64,000 bases of DNA from Hygrocybe punicea (taxonomy: Eukaryota > Basidiomycota > Agaricomycetes > Agaricales > Hygrophoraceae). A program made the translations under genes and the position numbers. The notes below the pieces were generated by a model, which worked only from the letters and a program-made list of their open reading frames with translations, had not been told where the DNA came from and did no database searches. Shown in pieces: positions 20,901 through 29,909 of this stretch (the first letter of the stretch is position 1; each line of letters opens with the position of its first letter). The DNA is taken from contig OY744469.1 of the NCBI GenBank assembly GCA_963556145.1, positions 5,738,767 through 5,802,766 of the forward strand, given 5' to 3'.

Positions 20901-23595
20901 AATTCGGTTTAAGCGGAGTTTGAAATTGCGGATTATAGCGGACTAATGCCTTATTTTGTTCATAAGACTTAGTTAAAGGAATTGTAGTGGTTTCTTCAAG
21001 TTCCATAGGTAAAGTGCATAAATAGGATGTTGAGGCATGGGCAGTAGTAGCTCCTCTGATGTGATTAACTTGAGAATGGCTTGGTGTGACCATTAGTTCA
21101 AATCTGTTTGTCAAATCTTCAGGATTCTTGAATACTAAATATGTACCATCTATTCTTTCATCAATAGAAACATAGTTGCCTCTTTGCCATGATCTTCCAA
21201 GTAATAAATCAAATGGCACTGTCTCTCCTATGTAAAGATTGGCATAGGTAAGGACACCACCACAAGTCAATGGAACTTCTGAGACCAATCCTTTTAATGT
21301 TCCTTCACCTCCATTAGCATCATTCATTGTGAGAATTTTTCCTACATCCATAGGTCTTTGGATAATTTCTTTCCAGACTCTTTTACTAATCACATTTAAC
21401 TGGGATCCAGTGTCAATGATGGCTTCAATAGGTCTTCTATCACATTCCATCTGAAGCCTGATTAACACTCCACGATCCTTGGTTATGAATGAGCTTGCAA
21501 GGGCAGATACCTTTGCATTCTTTCTCTTGATCATGTCTGTTAATTGCTCAGATAATTCCTTGGAAGAAGCTAATACTTCACGAACGCGCAGGGTAACTGG
21601 TGTGTCAAGGATTTGATTGACAACTTGAGTTTCTCCAATATTGACTGAAATTTCAGATTGTCTGGGAGTGGGCTTTGGACGAGTTATGGCATTATGTCTT
21701 TCAGCCATGATCTTGTTCTTATCTATGTTTGCCTTGTGTCCTTGTATATGAGTCTTGGCTGGCTTTGTTGGAGAAGGATCTATCATCTCCACATCTGAAT
21801 CTGTGTCTGAAGGAATATGTATTGGGGTTCTTATATCCATTGGAACAGGTTGCTTTGCATGCAGTTCTTCTGTAGGATGGAATGGGTTTGTCTTCTTGAG
21901 AGCAAAGGGTAATGGTGCAGGTACATGTGCTTGAGCTTGCTTCTGTGCTGAAAGAGGGCCGGGTTTGACTGGGCCTTTAGGAATGGGTGGCAGTACTGTA
22001 TTGGGCTTTATATTCTCTTTTCCTTTGGCCTTAATACCTGTGGGAGGATATACTCCATCTAATACTTCCTTCCTTGCTGCACCAATTTTCTGTGGTCCTC
22101 TGACTGCAGGCAGGATTTGTATTTCTTCTTCCTTGATTGTAGGTATAGTATATGCTTCAAAATCTTCTTCAGCATCAGATTGATAGTAATCAGAGAATTG
22201 ATCTTGTAATACATAGAAGTGTGACTGGACATTGCTGGCCTTTTCAGCTACATGTCTATCAATTGCTTGTACAAATGTCTCACCCATATTTCTGCGAATT
22301 ATTGAGCCATCTGGATAAACAATCCTTCCAAGACCATCCTTGGTTATCTTGCCTGTCTTGAGTAATTCATTTATTTGGAAACATGTTTGCATTCCATGTC
22401 CTTGTCCTCCACAACCATAGCAGGTCATGGGTCCTCTTTGTTCATTGGAAGGAGTAAACGAATTGGTAGGGGTAAACGAACTAGTAGAAGGGTTTGGTGG
22501 AAGGCCAACACTATTGGCAGCTGAGATTTTGAAGGGAGGTCTTTGTGTTTGCTGTGACTGTGCTTGCTTTTGCTGAGGTTGTTTCAGCTCAGGTGGGCTA
22601 ATACAATGAGCAATGTCTGGGTCTAGCTTCAAGGCTCTATAGTATGCTAATCCATACTTAATATCATCCAAAGAAAGCTTTCCCATTTGCTTGATTAAAG
22701 ACTCTACTTCATTCTGGTGTGATGATGATGTGGAGGTAGACTTCCTGTCTATCCCCTTCCTGCCATTATCTTTTTTCTCAGCTTCTTTCCTTACTGTCTT
22801 CTTAAATAGTTCATCATCTGAATCATATGCCTTTGACTTAAATGCCTTCTTCTTCTTGCTAGCTTTCTTTCTCTTGATGCAGGCTTCATAGTCACTATCT
22901 GTATCATACTCTGATGAATCATCTGTATCAGAGTCTTCTGAAACAGAGTTGTCTAGTCTTCCTGGTATATCTGAATCTGAATCTGCTAGGTTCATGTCAA
23001 ACCGATTCCTTTCAAATAGAGTTTCTGCAACCTTAATGACATCTTTCATAGGGAATGGAGATGTGACATCTAAAGGTGTTGATCCAGTGTTGAGACGTGT
23101 CTCAATGATATGTCTGAGGTTCTTGTTGATTCCATGCCAGAAGTATGCAGCCTTTTCATCTGCAGAGATCTTCTTCTTGCTCTCTAACCATCCTGCAATA
23201 GTAATGAACCTGTGTTCATATTGCTTCCATTTGGTGAGAGTTCTGATCTGCTTAAGTTTCCAAATGCGTGCAAGGGTCATGAGATCTCTAACAATGTATC
23301 TTGTTTCCTTTAGAGCAGCATCAAAGTAGCGAGTAATATCTTTCTCAAGAGTATTCCAGTCCTGGGATATGTAACTCTCCAGGGCTTCAATGAGCTTGAC
23401 TACTTTGGTGGAGCAGTAATCTACAATCCTTTCACATTTCTCTTTATCAGAAACAGCATAGGATTTGCACATTTGATTGTAATGCCTTAAGAATCTCTTG
23501 ACTTCTTCATAGCTTCCTTTGAATTTAGCTGGGGCAGACTTCTGCCCTAGTGGGGGCATCATGTCTGGGGTACGAGCACTGGTGCTTGTGGACAT
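17620..23595 (-). CDS. Gypsy Gag-protease polyprotein with a very long extension
   Basis: One uninterrupted 1991-residue frame. Residues 1-220 are the helical capsid-like part (FKGSYEEVKRFLRHYNQMC; KWKQYEHRFITIAGWL), followed by an acidic/Lys-rich hinge. Near residue 391 is a zinc knuckle CYGCGGQGHGMQTC (CX2CX4HX4C). Near 728 is the aspartic protease site AIIDTGSQLNVIS, with LLLGRSW downstream. After the protease come about 1150 residues of Pro/Ser/acidic, probably disordered sequence without a known domain. Ordinary Gypsy elements pass to RT within a few hundred residues. Residues about 1127-1496 are encoded by a CpG-rich insert and include WPGCTVCTRHPAHEKC. The last 200 residues look folded again (MSTFDVHISFLKAIRGSLVEG...YYFNHKCLLFRFLEEG). 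The start at 23595 lies 67 nt after the 5' LTR, just downstream of the primer-binding site. Confidence 0.88.
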   Translation of the reverse strand: MSTSTSARTPDMMPPLGQKSAPAKFKGSYEEVKRFLRHYNQMCKSYAVSDKEKCERIVDYCSTKVVKLIEALESYISQDWNTLEKDITRYFDAALKETRYIVRDLMTLARIWKLKQIRTLTKWKQYEHRFITIAGWLESKKKISADEKAAYFWHGINKNLRHIIETRLNTGSTPLDVTSPFPMKDVIKVAETLFERNRFDMNLADSDSDIPGRLDNSVSEDSDTDDSSEYDTDSDYEACIKRKKASKKKKAFKSKAYDSDDELFKKTVRKEAEKKDNGRKGIDRKSTSTSSSHQNEVESLIKQMGKLSLDDIKYGLAYYRALKLDPDIAHCISPPELKQPQQKQAQSQQTQRPPFKISAANSVGLPPNPSTSSFTPTNSFTPSNEQRGPMTCYGCGGQGHGMQTCFQINELLKTGKITKDGLGRIVYPDGSIIRRNMGETFVQAIDRHVAEKASNVQSHFYVLQDQFSDYYQSDAEEDFEAYTIPTIKEEEIQILPAVRGPQKIGAARKEVLDGVYPPTGIKAKGKENIKPNTVLPPIPKGPVKPGPLSAQKQAQAHVPAPLPFALKKTNPFHPTEELHAKQPVPMDIRTPIHIPSDTDSDVEMIDPSPTKPAKTHIQGHKANIDKNKIMAERHNAITRPKPTPRQSEISVNIGETQVVNQILDTPVTLRVREVLASSKELSEQLTDMIKRKNAKVSALASSFITKDRGVLIRLQMECDRRPIEAIIDTGSQLNVISKRVWKEIIQRPMDVGKILTMNDANGGEGTLKGLVSEVPLTCGGVLTYANLYIGETVPFDLLLGRSWQRGNYVSIDERIDGTYLVFKNPEDLTNRFELMVTPSHSQVNHIRGATTAHASTSYLCTLPMELEETTTIPLTKSYEQNKALVRYNPQFQTPLKPNYFTEMITCLQDKPYLDKDKSEVKGDKSISCFNIPKNAYDGSKLFALSIAHCDDMNNEESKFSKRRKIRNGFSHQGNLDRNCYKNSEEMGETVAMSAAQTPQIPPFMINNHPLPLPVEGIHSNGHPDAGRLITSFLGNSLDYPSPHLSKFLIAATVGYRLSLGIDSLGVPFEHGILLNASLATINSPSVPPSLRMGHLVFQFYPFANSSTEENFSPPPVPPPYIEDFYSFPVTTRDPRTRPGDIIPPLERNPVNLPVTRIPTVGSSVPAITLTGEDDHESSLTDDEARGWSPIEGWEWDYEVGKIPLHLFTDKRLLLQYTERGRRCPSLTTTTPPENTSTLADGTTDLSATTDNNFFHFRGSEVHSTAPTNDIHHSALNISRDPFEHTDHDGYEAGDEGEVEWPGCTVCTRHPAHEKCPDFTSLTKKPSFDDYTAPAATVQLAIRTEPMNGHNAIPDSDLLDVIIPTSPRAPLVAPLLESTNYIPANHEHSAPAALVYDHGLPPGLNMPLDAHLRDTSPGLINHYPTSAKTPEFVFPADDDWNWPIGQVRYINPVVLEPPRMLYNHAEVNYAFPPPPHAELGREPISRPPSNPDLLSDVSNHATPGSDVGNIWFPATSYLPTPPFTPFNSSENFVPLVSSSPSMSFDDLYGDLEYSPKSPIFEEILPDLNNNSDDYLYSSNKYIDIKDTSMSVDSQSSSSVYSGSDSENKAVKILSPKPDPLTIIIPHTTSINSSLPQPYQEPGSRTRPISVSSSEDINSSSDESMDTDSDEELEWFAWTRSDSPDSEAITEFNSDLSQAIEEAQQPLDSPPGLISLSPTPPPLEDIPLLQLPPVSDNTWSLPEGEEINTPSDEYARLPFDRANALNAGECISPLPPSKDPRSPFSVRSGPLYPESNLLTQLRMEAPPIRPQSPIQVYSFTISNAGSSHQDLAAARILTAEPDHMSTFDVHISFLKAIRGSLVEGIRRIGFKLATPDWRALINERPSNDPIRYYFNHKCLLFRFLEEGVSEGLPDPATEHFRPLHFTESNPLLEEEEITFLKNSSIIFRSNRCMLLSDAINAVLDMCFRRPEAVADLLKEGYFDPPKYRKSTIT

Positions 23596-23640
23596 TGTGT
23601 ATTAGAGGTATAGAAATGCTTGGGTTATTTAAATTTAAAA

Positions 23641-23658
23641 CCCTCGCGGTGGGCTCCA
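23641..23658 (-). promoter_or_regulatory. Primer-binding site of the Gypsy element
   Basis: On the minus strand, four bases after the 5' LTR end, the sequence reads TGGAGCCCACCGCGAGGG. It starts with TGG, as expected for pairing to a tRNA 3' CCA end. The complementary tRNA would end GTGGGCTCCA; I cannot name it. Confidence 0.65.
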
Positions 23659-23662
23659 ATTT

Positions 23663-25069
23663 TGTTATGTGAATGTTTGTTTCACCAAGAATTACCGGAG
23701 TTGACTTTGTTCAGGTACCTTCTTGTTGTTCGTGGGTTTTTAATATCTAAATAACCTATCAGGAAGGGGTTTGTGGGTATATGTACTATATGAATCAATA
23801 GAATGTAATAGTGAGGTCTCTTCAATTAAGAATTGAGACTTTGAGTAGGTATGAATAGCAATTGGGTGTGTGATGTACTGAAAACAAGAATATTCACTAC
23901 TGGAATATAAAAATATGAACTAATGAATACTGATAACAATATTCACCAGTTGAATATGGATGGTTTTGGCTACAGGGCCTATTCAATCAAGAGTATCTCT
24001 GGGTATTATAATATCTGACTTAAATCTGAAGCTTCAAACGCACATTGGCTACTAGTTCAGGGATATCTTTAATACCTTTTGAATACTCTGTTTTGTTTAG
24101 GATTGAAACCTTAACCTTAGAAGTGTATCTATTTAGGATGAAACCTTAACCTTAGAAATGTATCTAGCTGACTAATGCTGACTAATGAATTGATTGAACT
24201 GAGTGAACTGGGTGAATTCTCCTTGATGACAAGGGGAACTCAGAGAATGATAGAATAAGAGTGAACTAGACTGGATTGCAAGCACTAGCTACTACAATGA
24301 GTAACTACTAGTACTAAGAGAATGAGGGATCACACTGTGTGAACCCAACTGAGAGTGACTACTGAGTGGTGAGGGGGGAAATCCTACTGACTACTGGAAT
24401 TTGGGGGCCCTATTTATACTGTTGGAGAACAATGGGGGACTGAGAACAATGGGAAAGTGAGAACAATAGGACTGAGTCATGAGAACAATGGATGGCATCA
24501 AAGAGGCTGTGAACAATGGGCTCTATCTCCATTTGGACTGTTTAGAACAATAGACTGCTCAGAACAATAGACCATTGTCTTTATGTAAGCAGAATATCAC
24601 AATCACTCTCTGATGCATCCTATCTTATCATTATCTTATCATCCTCTTGTTCACATCTTATCTAATCATTTCCCATTATCTAGCTGAGCCGCTTTTGATC
24701 AATACAAGTAAACAAGATTTGTAATCAATCCATTACTGCTAATATAGGTAACAATGCTAGTTGGGCTTGTCTCCTTGCACGCGCAATACAGAGAAATATA
24801 TAGTAAATACTAATGAGTGGGGGATGTGCCTCTGTGCACCATACATAAACGGCTAGGTCTGGGCATTACTAGTGAAGCCATAATAAATGATATAAAGGTA
24901 AGCATATATGCTATTTGTGTCTGTTCACTAGCATGCGTAATGTGGAAAGGCATAGAATGGGTACTAATGAGTGTAGGTGTGCATCCATAGTGTTGCACTT
25001 AAATATCTAAGTCCGTGGTCCGATGGTAAACCCATGACATTACACCCAAAAACACTTGAAGTCATGACA
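23663..25069 (-). repeat. Gypsy LTR B (5' LTR of the element)
   Basis: 1407 bp, near-identical to LTR A. It lies directly upstream of the primer-binding site and gag start on the minus strand. Confidence 0.92.
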
Positions 25070-25614
25070 TCACTAGGAGTTTAAATTTAAATAACCCAAG
25101 CATTTCTATACCTCTAATACACAATGTCCACAAGCACCAGTGCTCGTACCCCAGANNNNNNNNNNNNNNNNNNNNNNNNNNNNNNNNNNNNNNNNNNNNN
25201 NNNNNNNNNNNNNNNNNNNNNNNNNNNNNNNNNNNNNNNNNNNNNNNNNNNNNNNNNNNNNNNNNNNNNNNNNNNNNNNNNNNNNNNNNNNNNNNNNNNN
25301 NNNNNNNNNNNNNNNNNNNNNNNNNNNNNNNNNNNNNNNNNNNNNNNNNNNNNNNAAAAACCCACGAACAACAAGAAGGTACCTGAACAAAGTCAACTCC
25401 GGTAATTCATGGTGAAACAAACATTCACATAACAAAATTGGAGCCAGATATCCCAGGACTGGAATACTCTTGAGAAAGATATTACTCGCTACTTTGATGC
25501 TGCCCTAAAGGAAACAAGATACATTGTTAGAGATCTCATGACCCTTGCACGCATTTGGAAACTTAAGCAGATCAGAACTCTCACCAAATGGAAGCAATAT
25601 GAACGCAGGTTCAG
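25070..25614 (+). other. Scrambled opposite-orientation Gypsy fragments with an assembly gap
   Basis: After LTR B the sequence holds, in plus orientation, the leader and first codons of gag (ATGTCCACAAGC at 25124), then 200 Ns (25156-25355). Next come the terminal 75 bp of an LTR and the first bases of the primer-binding site (25356-25446), joined directly to gag codons of about residues 90-143 (to about 25603), and then LTR C missing its first 35 bp. No intact copy explains this order. It is either a rearranged nested insertion or a misassembly at the gap. Confidence 0.75.
25156..25355. other. Assembly gap, 200 N
   Basis: Exactly 200 unknown bases, a round number suggesting a placeholder. 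Open frames reported across it are meaningless. Confidence 0.98.
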
Positions 25615-26985
25615 AGTTGACTTTGTTCAGGTACCTTCTTGTTGTTCGTGGGTTTTTAATATCCAAATAACCTATCAGGAAGGGGTTTGTGGGTATATGT
25701 ACTATATGAATCAATAGAATGTAATAGTGAGGTCTCTTCAATTAAGAATTGAGACTTTGAGTAGGTATGAATAGCAATTGGGTGTGTGATGTACTGAAAA
25801 CAAGAATATTCACTACTGGAATATAAAAATATGAACTAATGAATACTGATAACAATATTCACCAGTTGAATATGGATGGTTTTGGCTACAGGGCCTATTC
25901 AATCAAGAGTATCTCTGGGTATTATAATATCTGACTTAAATCTGAAGCTTCAAACGCACATTGGCTACTAGTTCAGGAATATCTTTAATACCTTTTGAAT
26001 ACTCTGTTTTGTTTAGGATTGAAACCTTAACCTTAGAAGTGTATCTATTTAGGATGAAACCTTAACCTTAGAAATGTATCTAGCTGACTAATGCTGACTA
26101 ATGAATTGATTGAACTGAGTGAACTGGGTGAATTCTCCTTGATAACAAGGGGAACTCAGAGAATGATAGAATAAGAGTGAACTAGACTGGATTGCAAGCA
26201 CTAGCTACTACAATGAGTAACTACTAGTACTAAGAGAATGAGGGATCACACTGTGTGAACCCAACTGAGAGTGACTACTGAGTGGTGAGGGGGGAAATCC
26301 TACTGACTACTGGAATTTGGGGGCCCTATTTATACTGTTGGAGAACAATGGGGGACTGAGAACAATGGGAAAGTGAGAACAATAGGACTGAGTCATGAGA
26401 ACAATGGATGGCATCAAAGAGGCTGTGAACAATGGGCTCTATCTCCATTTGGACTGTTTAGAACAATAGACTGCTCAGAACAATAGACCATTGTCTTTAT
26501 GTAAGCAGAATATCACAATCACTCTCTGATGCATCCTATCTTATCATTATCTTATCATCCTCTTGTTCACATCTTATCTAATCATTTCCCATTATCTAGC
26601 TGAGCCGCTTTTGATCAATACAAGTAAACAAGATTTGTAATCAATCCATTACTGCTAATATAGGTAACAATGCTAGTTGGGCTTGTCTCCTTGCACACGC
26701 AATACAGAGAAATATATAGTAAATACTAATGAGTGGGGGATGTGCCTCTGTGCACCATACATAAACGGCTAGGTCTGGGCATTACTAGTGAAGCCATAAT
26801 AAATGATATAAAGGTAAGCATATATGCTATTTGTGTCTGTTCACTAGCATGCGTAATGTGGAAAGGCATAGAATGGGTACTAATGAGTGTAGGTGTGCAT
26901 CCATAGTGTTGCACTTAAATATCTAAGTCCGTGGTCCGATGGTAAACCCATGACATTACACCCAAAAACACTTGGGGTCATGACA
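25615..26985 (-). repeat. Gypsy LTR C, truncated at one end
   Basis: 1371 bp matching LTR A and B from LTR base 36 onward. Its outer end carries the GCGT duplication that pairs with the left edge of LTR A. Confidence 0.9.
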
Positions 26986-26989
26986 GCGT

Positions 26990-27466
26990 GGTGGTGAGTC
27001 ACTTATGTGATTATTATTGTTCTGAACTCATCATTTCTAGGAAATGATCAAGCGGACGTTTTGCCGCGATCTTTGCCCAGATCACATCTTTTTTGACAAC
27101 AATTGTATGCTCGCTAAGATGGTCAAAGACGACCCTTTCTTCCATGACATTGGTCTTACTGTTGATGTCTTCCACTTCAAGTGTAAGCACTCACAAACCG
27201 ATATATTTTGTCAGACACATTGCAACCCTGCTGCATACCCCGAGCTGATCTCCGAGGATGGAAAAGGCTGGTTCTTCAATTCATCAATTGCCGAGCAAAC
27301 GAATGTATGGTTAGGTGGCTATCATGCTATATGTCAGGAGATGCTTGTGGACAAGTATAACTTTTTTCTCAATGAGATGGTCTTGCGCAAGAACGAGCTT
27401 GTGAAGGCAAAGCTTCTCAATAGCGGCTGTGAGCCAAAGGTGTGGCCTTTATCATTATTAGAATAA
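26990..27466 (+). pseudogene. KDZ transposase gene, part 3 (catalytic C-terminus)
   Basis: Continues the KDZ gene after the GCGT duplication. The remaining exon bases end at a GTGAGT donor (26994), the intron is 26994-27040 (47 bp), and the next exon reads EMIKRTFCRDLCPDHIFFDNNC...DVFHFKCKHSQTDIFCQTHCNP...WFFNSSIAEQTNVWLGGYHAICQEML. The FFDNNC Asp and the SIAEQTN Glu sit where the second and third catalytic residues of the KDZ DDE core are expected. The frame stops at 27464-27466 after KVWPLSLLE; a last small exon beyond is possible. Taken with 6571-7554 and 9449-10159 the gene seems to have been intact before the two insertions. Confidence 0.82.
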
Positions 27467-27659
27467 TTTCCTATCCCCCACCTCGTACTACTCCCTACTT
27501 CACCTCATTGTTGTACTATTTCCTATGTCGTACTGTTCCACAAATATGCATGTATTGTTCTCTTCTCAGAAACATAATGATTGCTAGGAGAATAGATGTA
27601 CAGGAATGACACTACAGAGATGGGGCATATCAAGAAAAGAAGATGAAAAAGCATGTCGT

Positions 27660-29505
27660 TTATGAAGAATCATCGCTCAAGCTCACAACCATTCTACGGG
27701 ACTTAGTCTTTCTGACATGAGTGTGGCCACCTGAAGCTCGGTATTGCGCTGTGAAGGCAGTCCACATTCCCTTTGGTGTTCTTCCAGCTGCAAGCACATC
27801 GTCACGGCAAGTTTGCAAAGCACCTTCCCATCGCTTACGATTGTCGTAGAAGGTTGTACTGCGGAACGGAACTCGGAACAGGGCAATAAAGGTGTCCTTG
27901 ACACTTCTGCCCATCCGGCGAGCCTGCTCGCACTCATGGAAACCACGAACCACATCCCTAACATAAAAGTCAGCTGGCCAGATGGGCACGTCTGCCTCAA
28001 TGACAATTGGGTCCTCTGAGGTCTTCCCCGGAGCCGGAGACATTTCTGGGGAAGCAATCGTGTCGGCAATGACTGGGGAAGCCTCTACTTTGCGTTTGGC
28101 TGGCCTGGGTTGCGAGAGTAGCAGAAAGACAATAATGTCTTCTTCATCTGTAGTTTCCTTCATATCATCAATGGCCTCCGTCTTCACAACAACAATGGGG
28201 CTGACTGGAGCAATGGGAGTGATGGGAGTGACTGGGACGGTAGCAACCATTTCACCGTCGGATGATTCGTAGGTAGGTTGAAGGACTGGCAGGGTCGTGG
28301 CCAGTGAAGAGATAGAGGAGCCACTGGAAGAGGAACCTGAATAAGCAGCAGAGTGCAGTCTTTTGCGGACATGGGAACGTTCCTGTTTGAGATTGGTGCG
28401 AATGTTATGAAGCGGTTCCTTGAGAGTGTTGTTGATGAGTCGGTCGAAGTCGGTGCAGTCCGTGACATGCAGGGCCTTGAGAAAAACCTGCTCTCCTTCT
28501 TTCACCGCTATCATGAACCCCGGGCAAACCTTTGTCCAGGTGCGAAGAGAAGAATTGTATAGCTTGATGCGGATGTCAGCCACATTGGTGGTAGTGGTGA
28601 GGTCCAGCTCATGGAGAACATCGTGAGTGAGGGCAGGTTAGTGCATCTATAGTTGCTGGCTGAACTGTAGGAGAGGGAGATCGAGACATCTGGGTAGCCG
28701 GTGTGAAATAAACAGGCGGAGGGACATGGGAAGGCTTGTGTAGACTAGAAATGATCGGAACTGATGGTGTGACAGAAGCTGATGTGCCAGAAGGGCCAGG
28801 CACTGCATAGGAAGGCCCCGGAAGGGTATAAGGGGCTGGAACTGATGGCTCGACAGAAGCAGATGCTCCATAGTGTTTCTGAAATCCACAACCACCAGCT
28901 AATACATAATGCTTGCAGCACGATCGTCGAGCACACCCAGGTGCAATGCGCTTGGAGGTGCAATTGGGGATGGTGCAGGCTGTGGTTGCAGTCGTGGTGT
29001 CCGGAATGAATGGAAATGGCACATATATCATGTGGCTGGGAGCATCGCCAATAGGAATGGCAGATAGGACCTGGGAGGCAGCGGTTAGGGTGTCCAGGGT
29101 GGACGCAGTTGCCGTGTGGGTATCCGGGATTGTGGGAGAAGGCGTTTGGGTCAATGAAGGACTGGGCGAGGTTTTGGGCGATGCCCAGCAGAAGTATTTA
29201 CATTGCGTGCCGTTTGCTTGTTGGAGGTCACATTTAGTGTAATACCGTCCAGCGTTACTGTTACTGTTGCTCTTGCAGGCTGTGGGGTGAACAAGACGCC
29301 CACAGTCTGAGCACTGGCAAGCCGGTGGAGGAGCATCATTTGTGTCGGGTTGGGAAAAGGTGATGGTGCACATGATGAGATTGGTGGAGACCTGGATGGA
29401 AATAGATAGTCTTAGAGCATCTTTTGTTAGTCATGATATGCTTGATGAATGGGATTTTCTTACCGCTTCAGTTGCAGGATGGGAAAGACTGCCCCGGAGC
29501 GACAT
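27660..29505 (-). CDS. GRF-type zinc-finger protein with second Cys cluster
   Basis: The likely start is the Met at 29505. Exon 29464-29505 joins over an intron (29392-29463) to 29391 and onward, giving MSLRGSLSHPATEAVSTNLI. Next is a GRF-type zinc finger (CQCSDCGRLVHPTAC...NAGRYYTKCDLQQANGTQCKYFCWA), the small ssDNA/RNA-binding motif found with nucleases and repair proteins. A second cluster follows (CTIPNCTSKRIAPGCARRSCCKHYVLAGGCGFQKH), then Pro/Ser/Thr linkers. The C-terminal frame (28583 to 27660) reads VADIRIKLYNSSLRTWTKVCPGFMIAVKEGEQVFLKA. The two large frames are not continuous, so an intron or frameshift lies around 28600-28700; a CTAAC branch-like site and an AG near 28617 favour an intron. 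It is convergent with the KDZ gene, 190 bp away, and could be cargo or a partner of the KDZ element; that is inference. Confidence 0.55.
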
Positions 29506-29732
29506 GGAGCCGCCATGGGGCTGACCCAAATCATCAGTAAGACACAGAAAGAGGAACAAGATGGATGAGAAACGTACCAGAGTTCAAACATAACAAATTG
29601 AGCTAGTGACGTACGTGTAAAGTATTGCAGGTGGGGAGAAGTAAAGAGACGGTGAGGGTTCGGAGCAAGAGGTAGTTGATTATTACTCATTACAGTTGTT
29701 TGGTCGATTACATAATATAGCTACAACTGCGG

Positions 29733-29774
29733 ATGGACAAAGGATGGACGGACTCACAGGAAAGGCCAATATCA
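29733..29774 (+). pseudogene. Possible host exon split by PIF/Harbinger element 1, left part
   Basis: A short plus-strand frame beginning ATGGACAAAGGATGGACG reads MDKGWTDSQERPIS up to the TATCA duplication. Beyond the element it continues in frame as DNPYVLKIRDFDSASGV. The join uses the duplicated TATCA once. No family recognised, and the match in frame may be chance. Confidence 0.3.
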
Positions 29775-29909
29775 GGTGGGCTCAAAATGACCTGGAGGAT
29801 TTGCTGGAGGAACCTCGGCTAATGGTCCAGCAGGCTCGTGACAGCCATCAGCCATGCGCAGATAACTCTAACATAACAATATATTGATATTTAATTTTAC
29901 CTTACCAAT

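Larger units (their letters stand above)
10160..26985 (-). mobile_element. Ty3/Gypsy retrotransposon complex with three LTRs, inside the KDZ gene
   Basis: Outer limits are set by GCGT direct repeats (10156-10159 and 26986-26989). Three LTRs are present: A 10160-11566, B 23663-25069, C 25615-26985 (C lacks about 35 bp at its inner end). A to B forms a 14.9-kb element on the minus strand: leader, Gag-protease, RT-RNase H-integrase, ASCH-like tail, accessory ORF, 3' LTR. Between B and C lie opposite-orientation fragments of leader, gag and LTR around an assembly gap. The order protease, RT, RNase H, integrase defines Ty3/Gypsy. LTRs start TGTCATGACC and end CACATAACA on the element's own strand. 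Confidence 0.9.

Noticed and set aside
25106..25435. Frames spanning the N gap
   Set aside because: They cross 200 unknown bases and have no evidential value.
5458..29505. Search for a TET/JBP dioxygenase, often linked to KDZ elements in basidiomycetes
   Set aside because: No HxD...H iron-binding arrangement or other TET/JBP-like block was found in the flanking genes.
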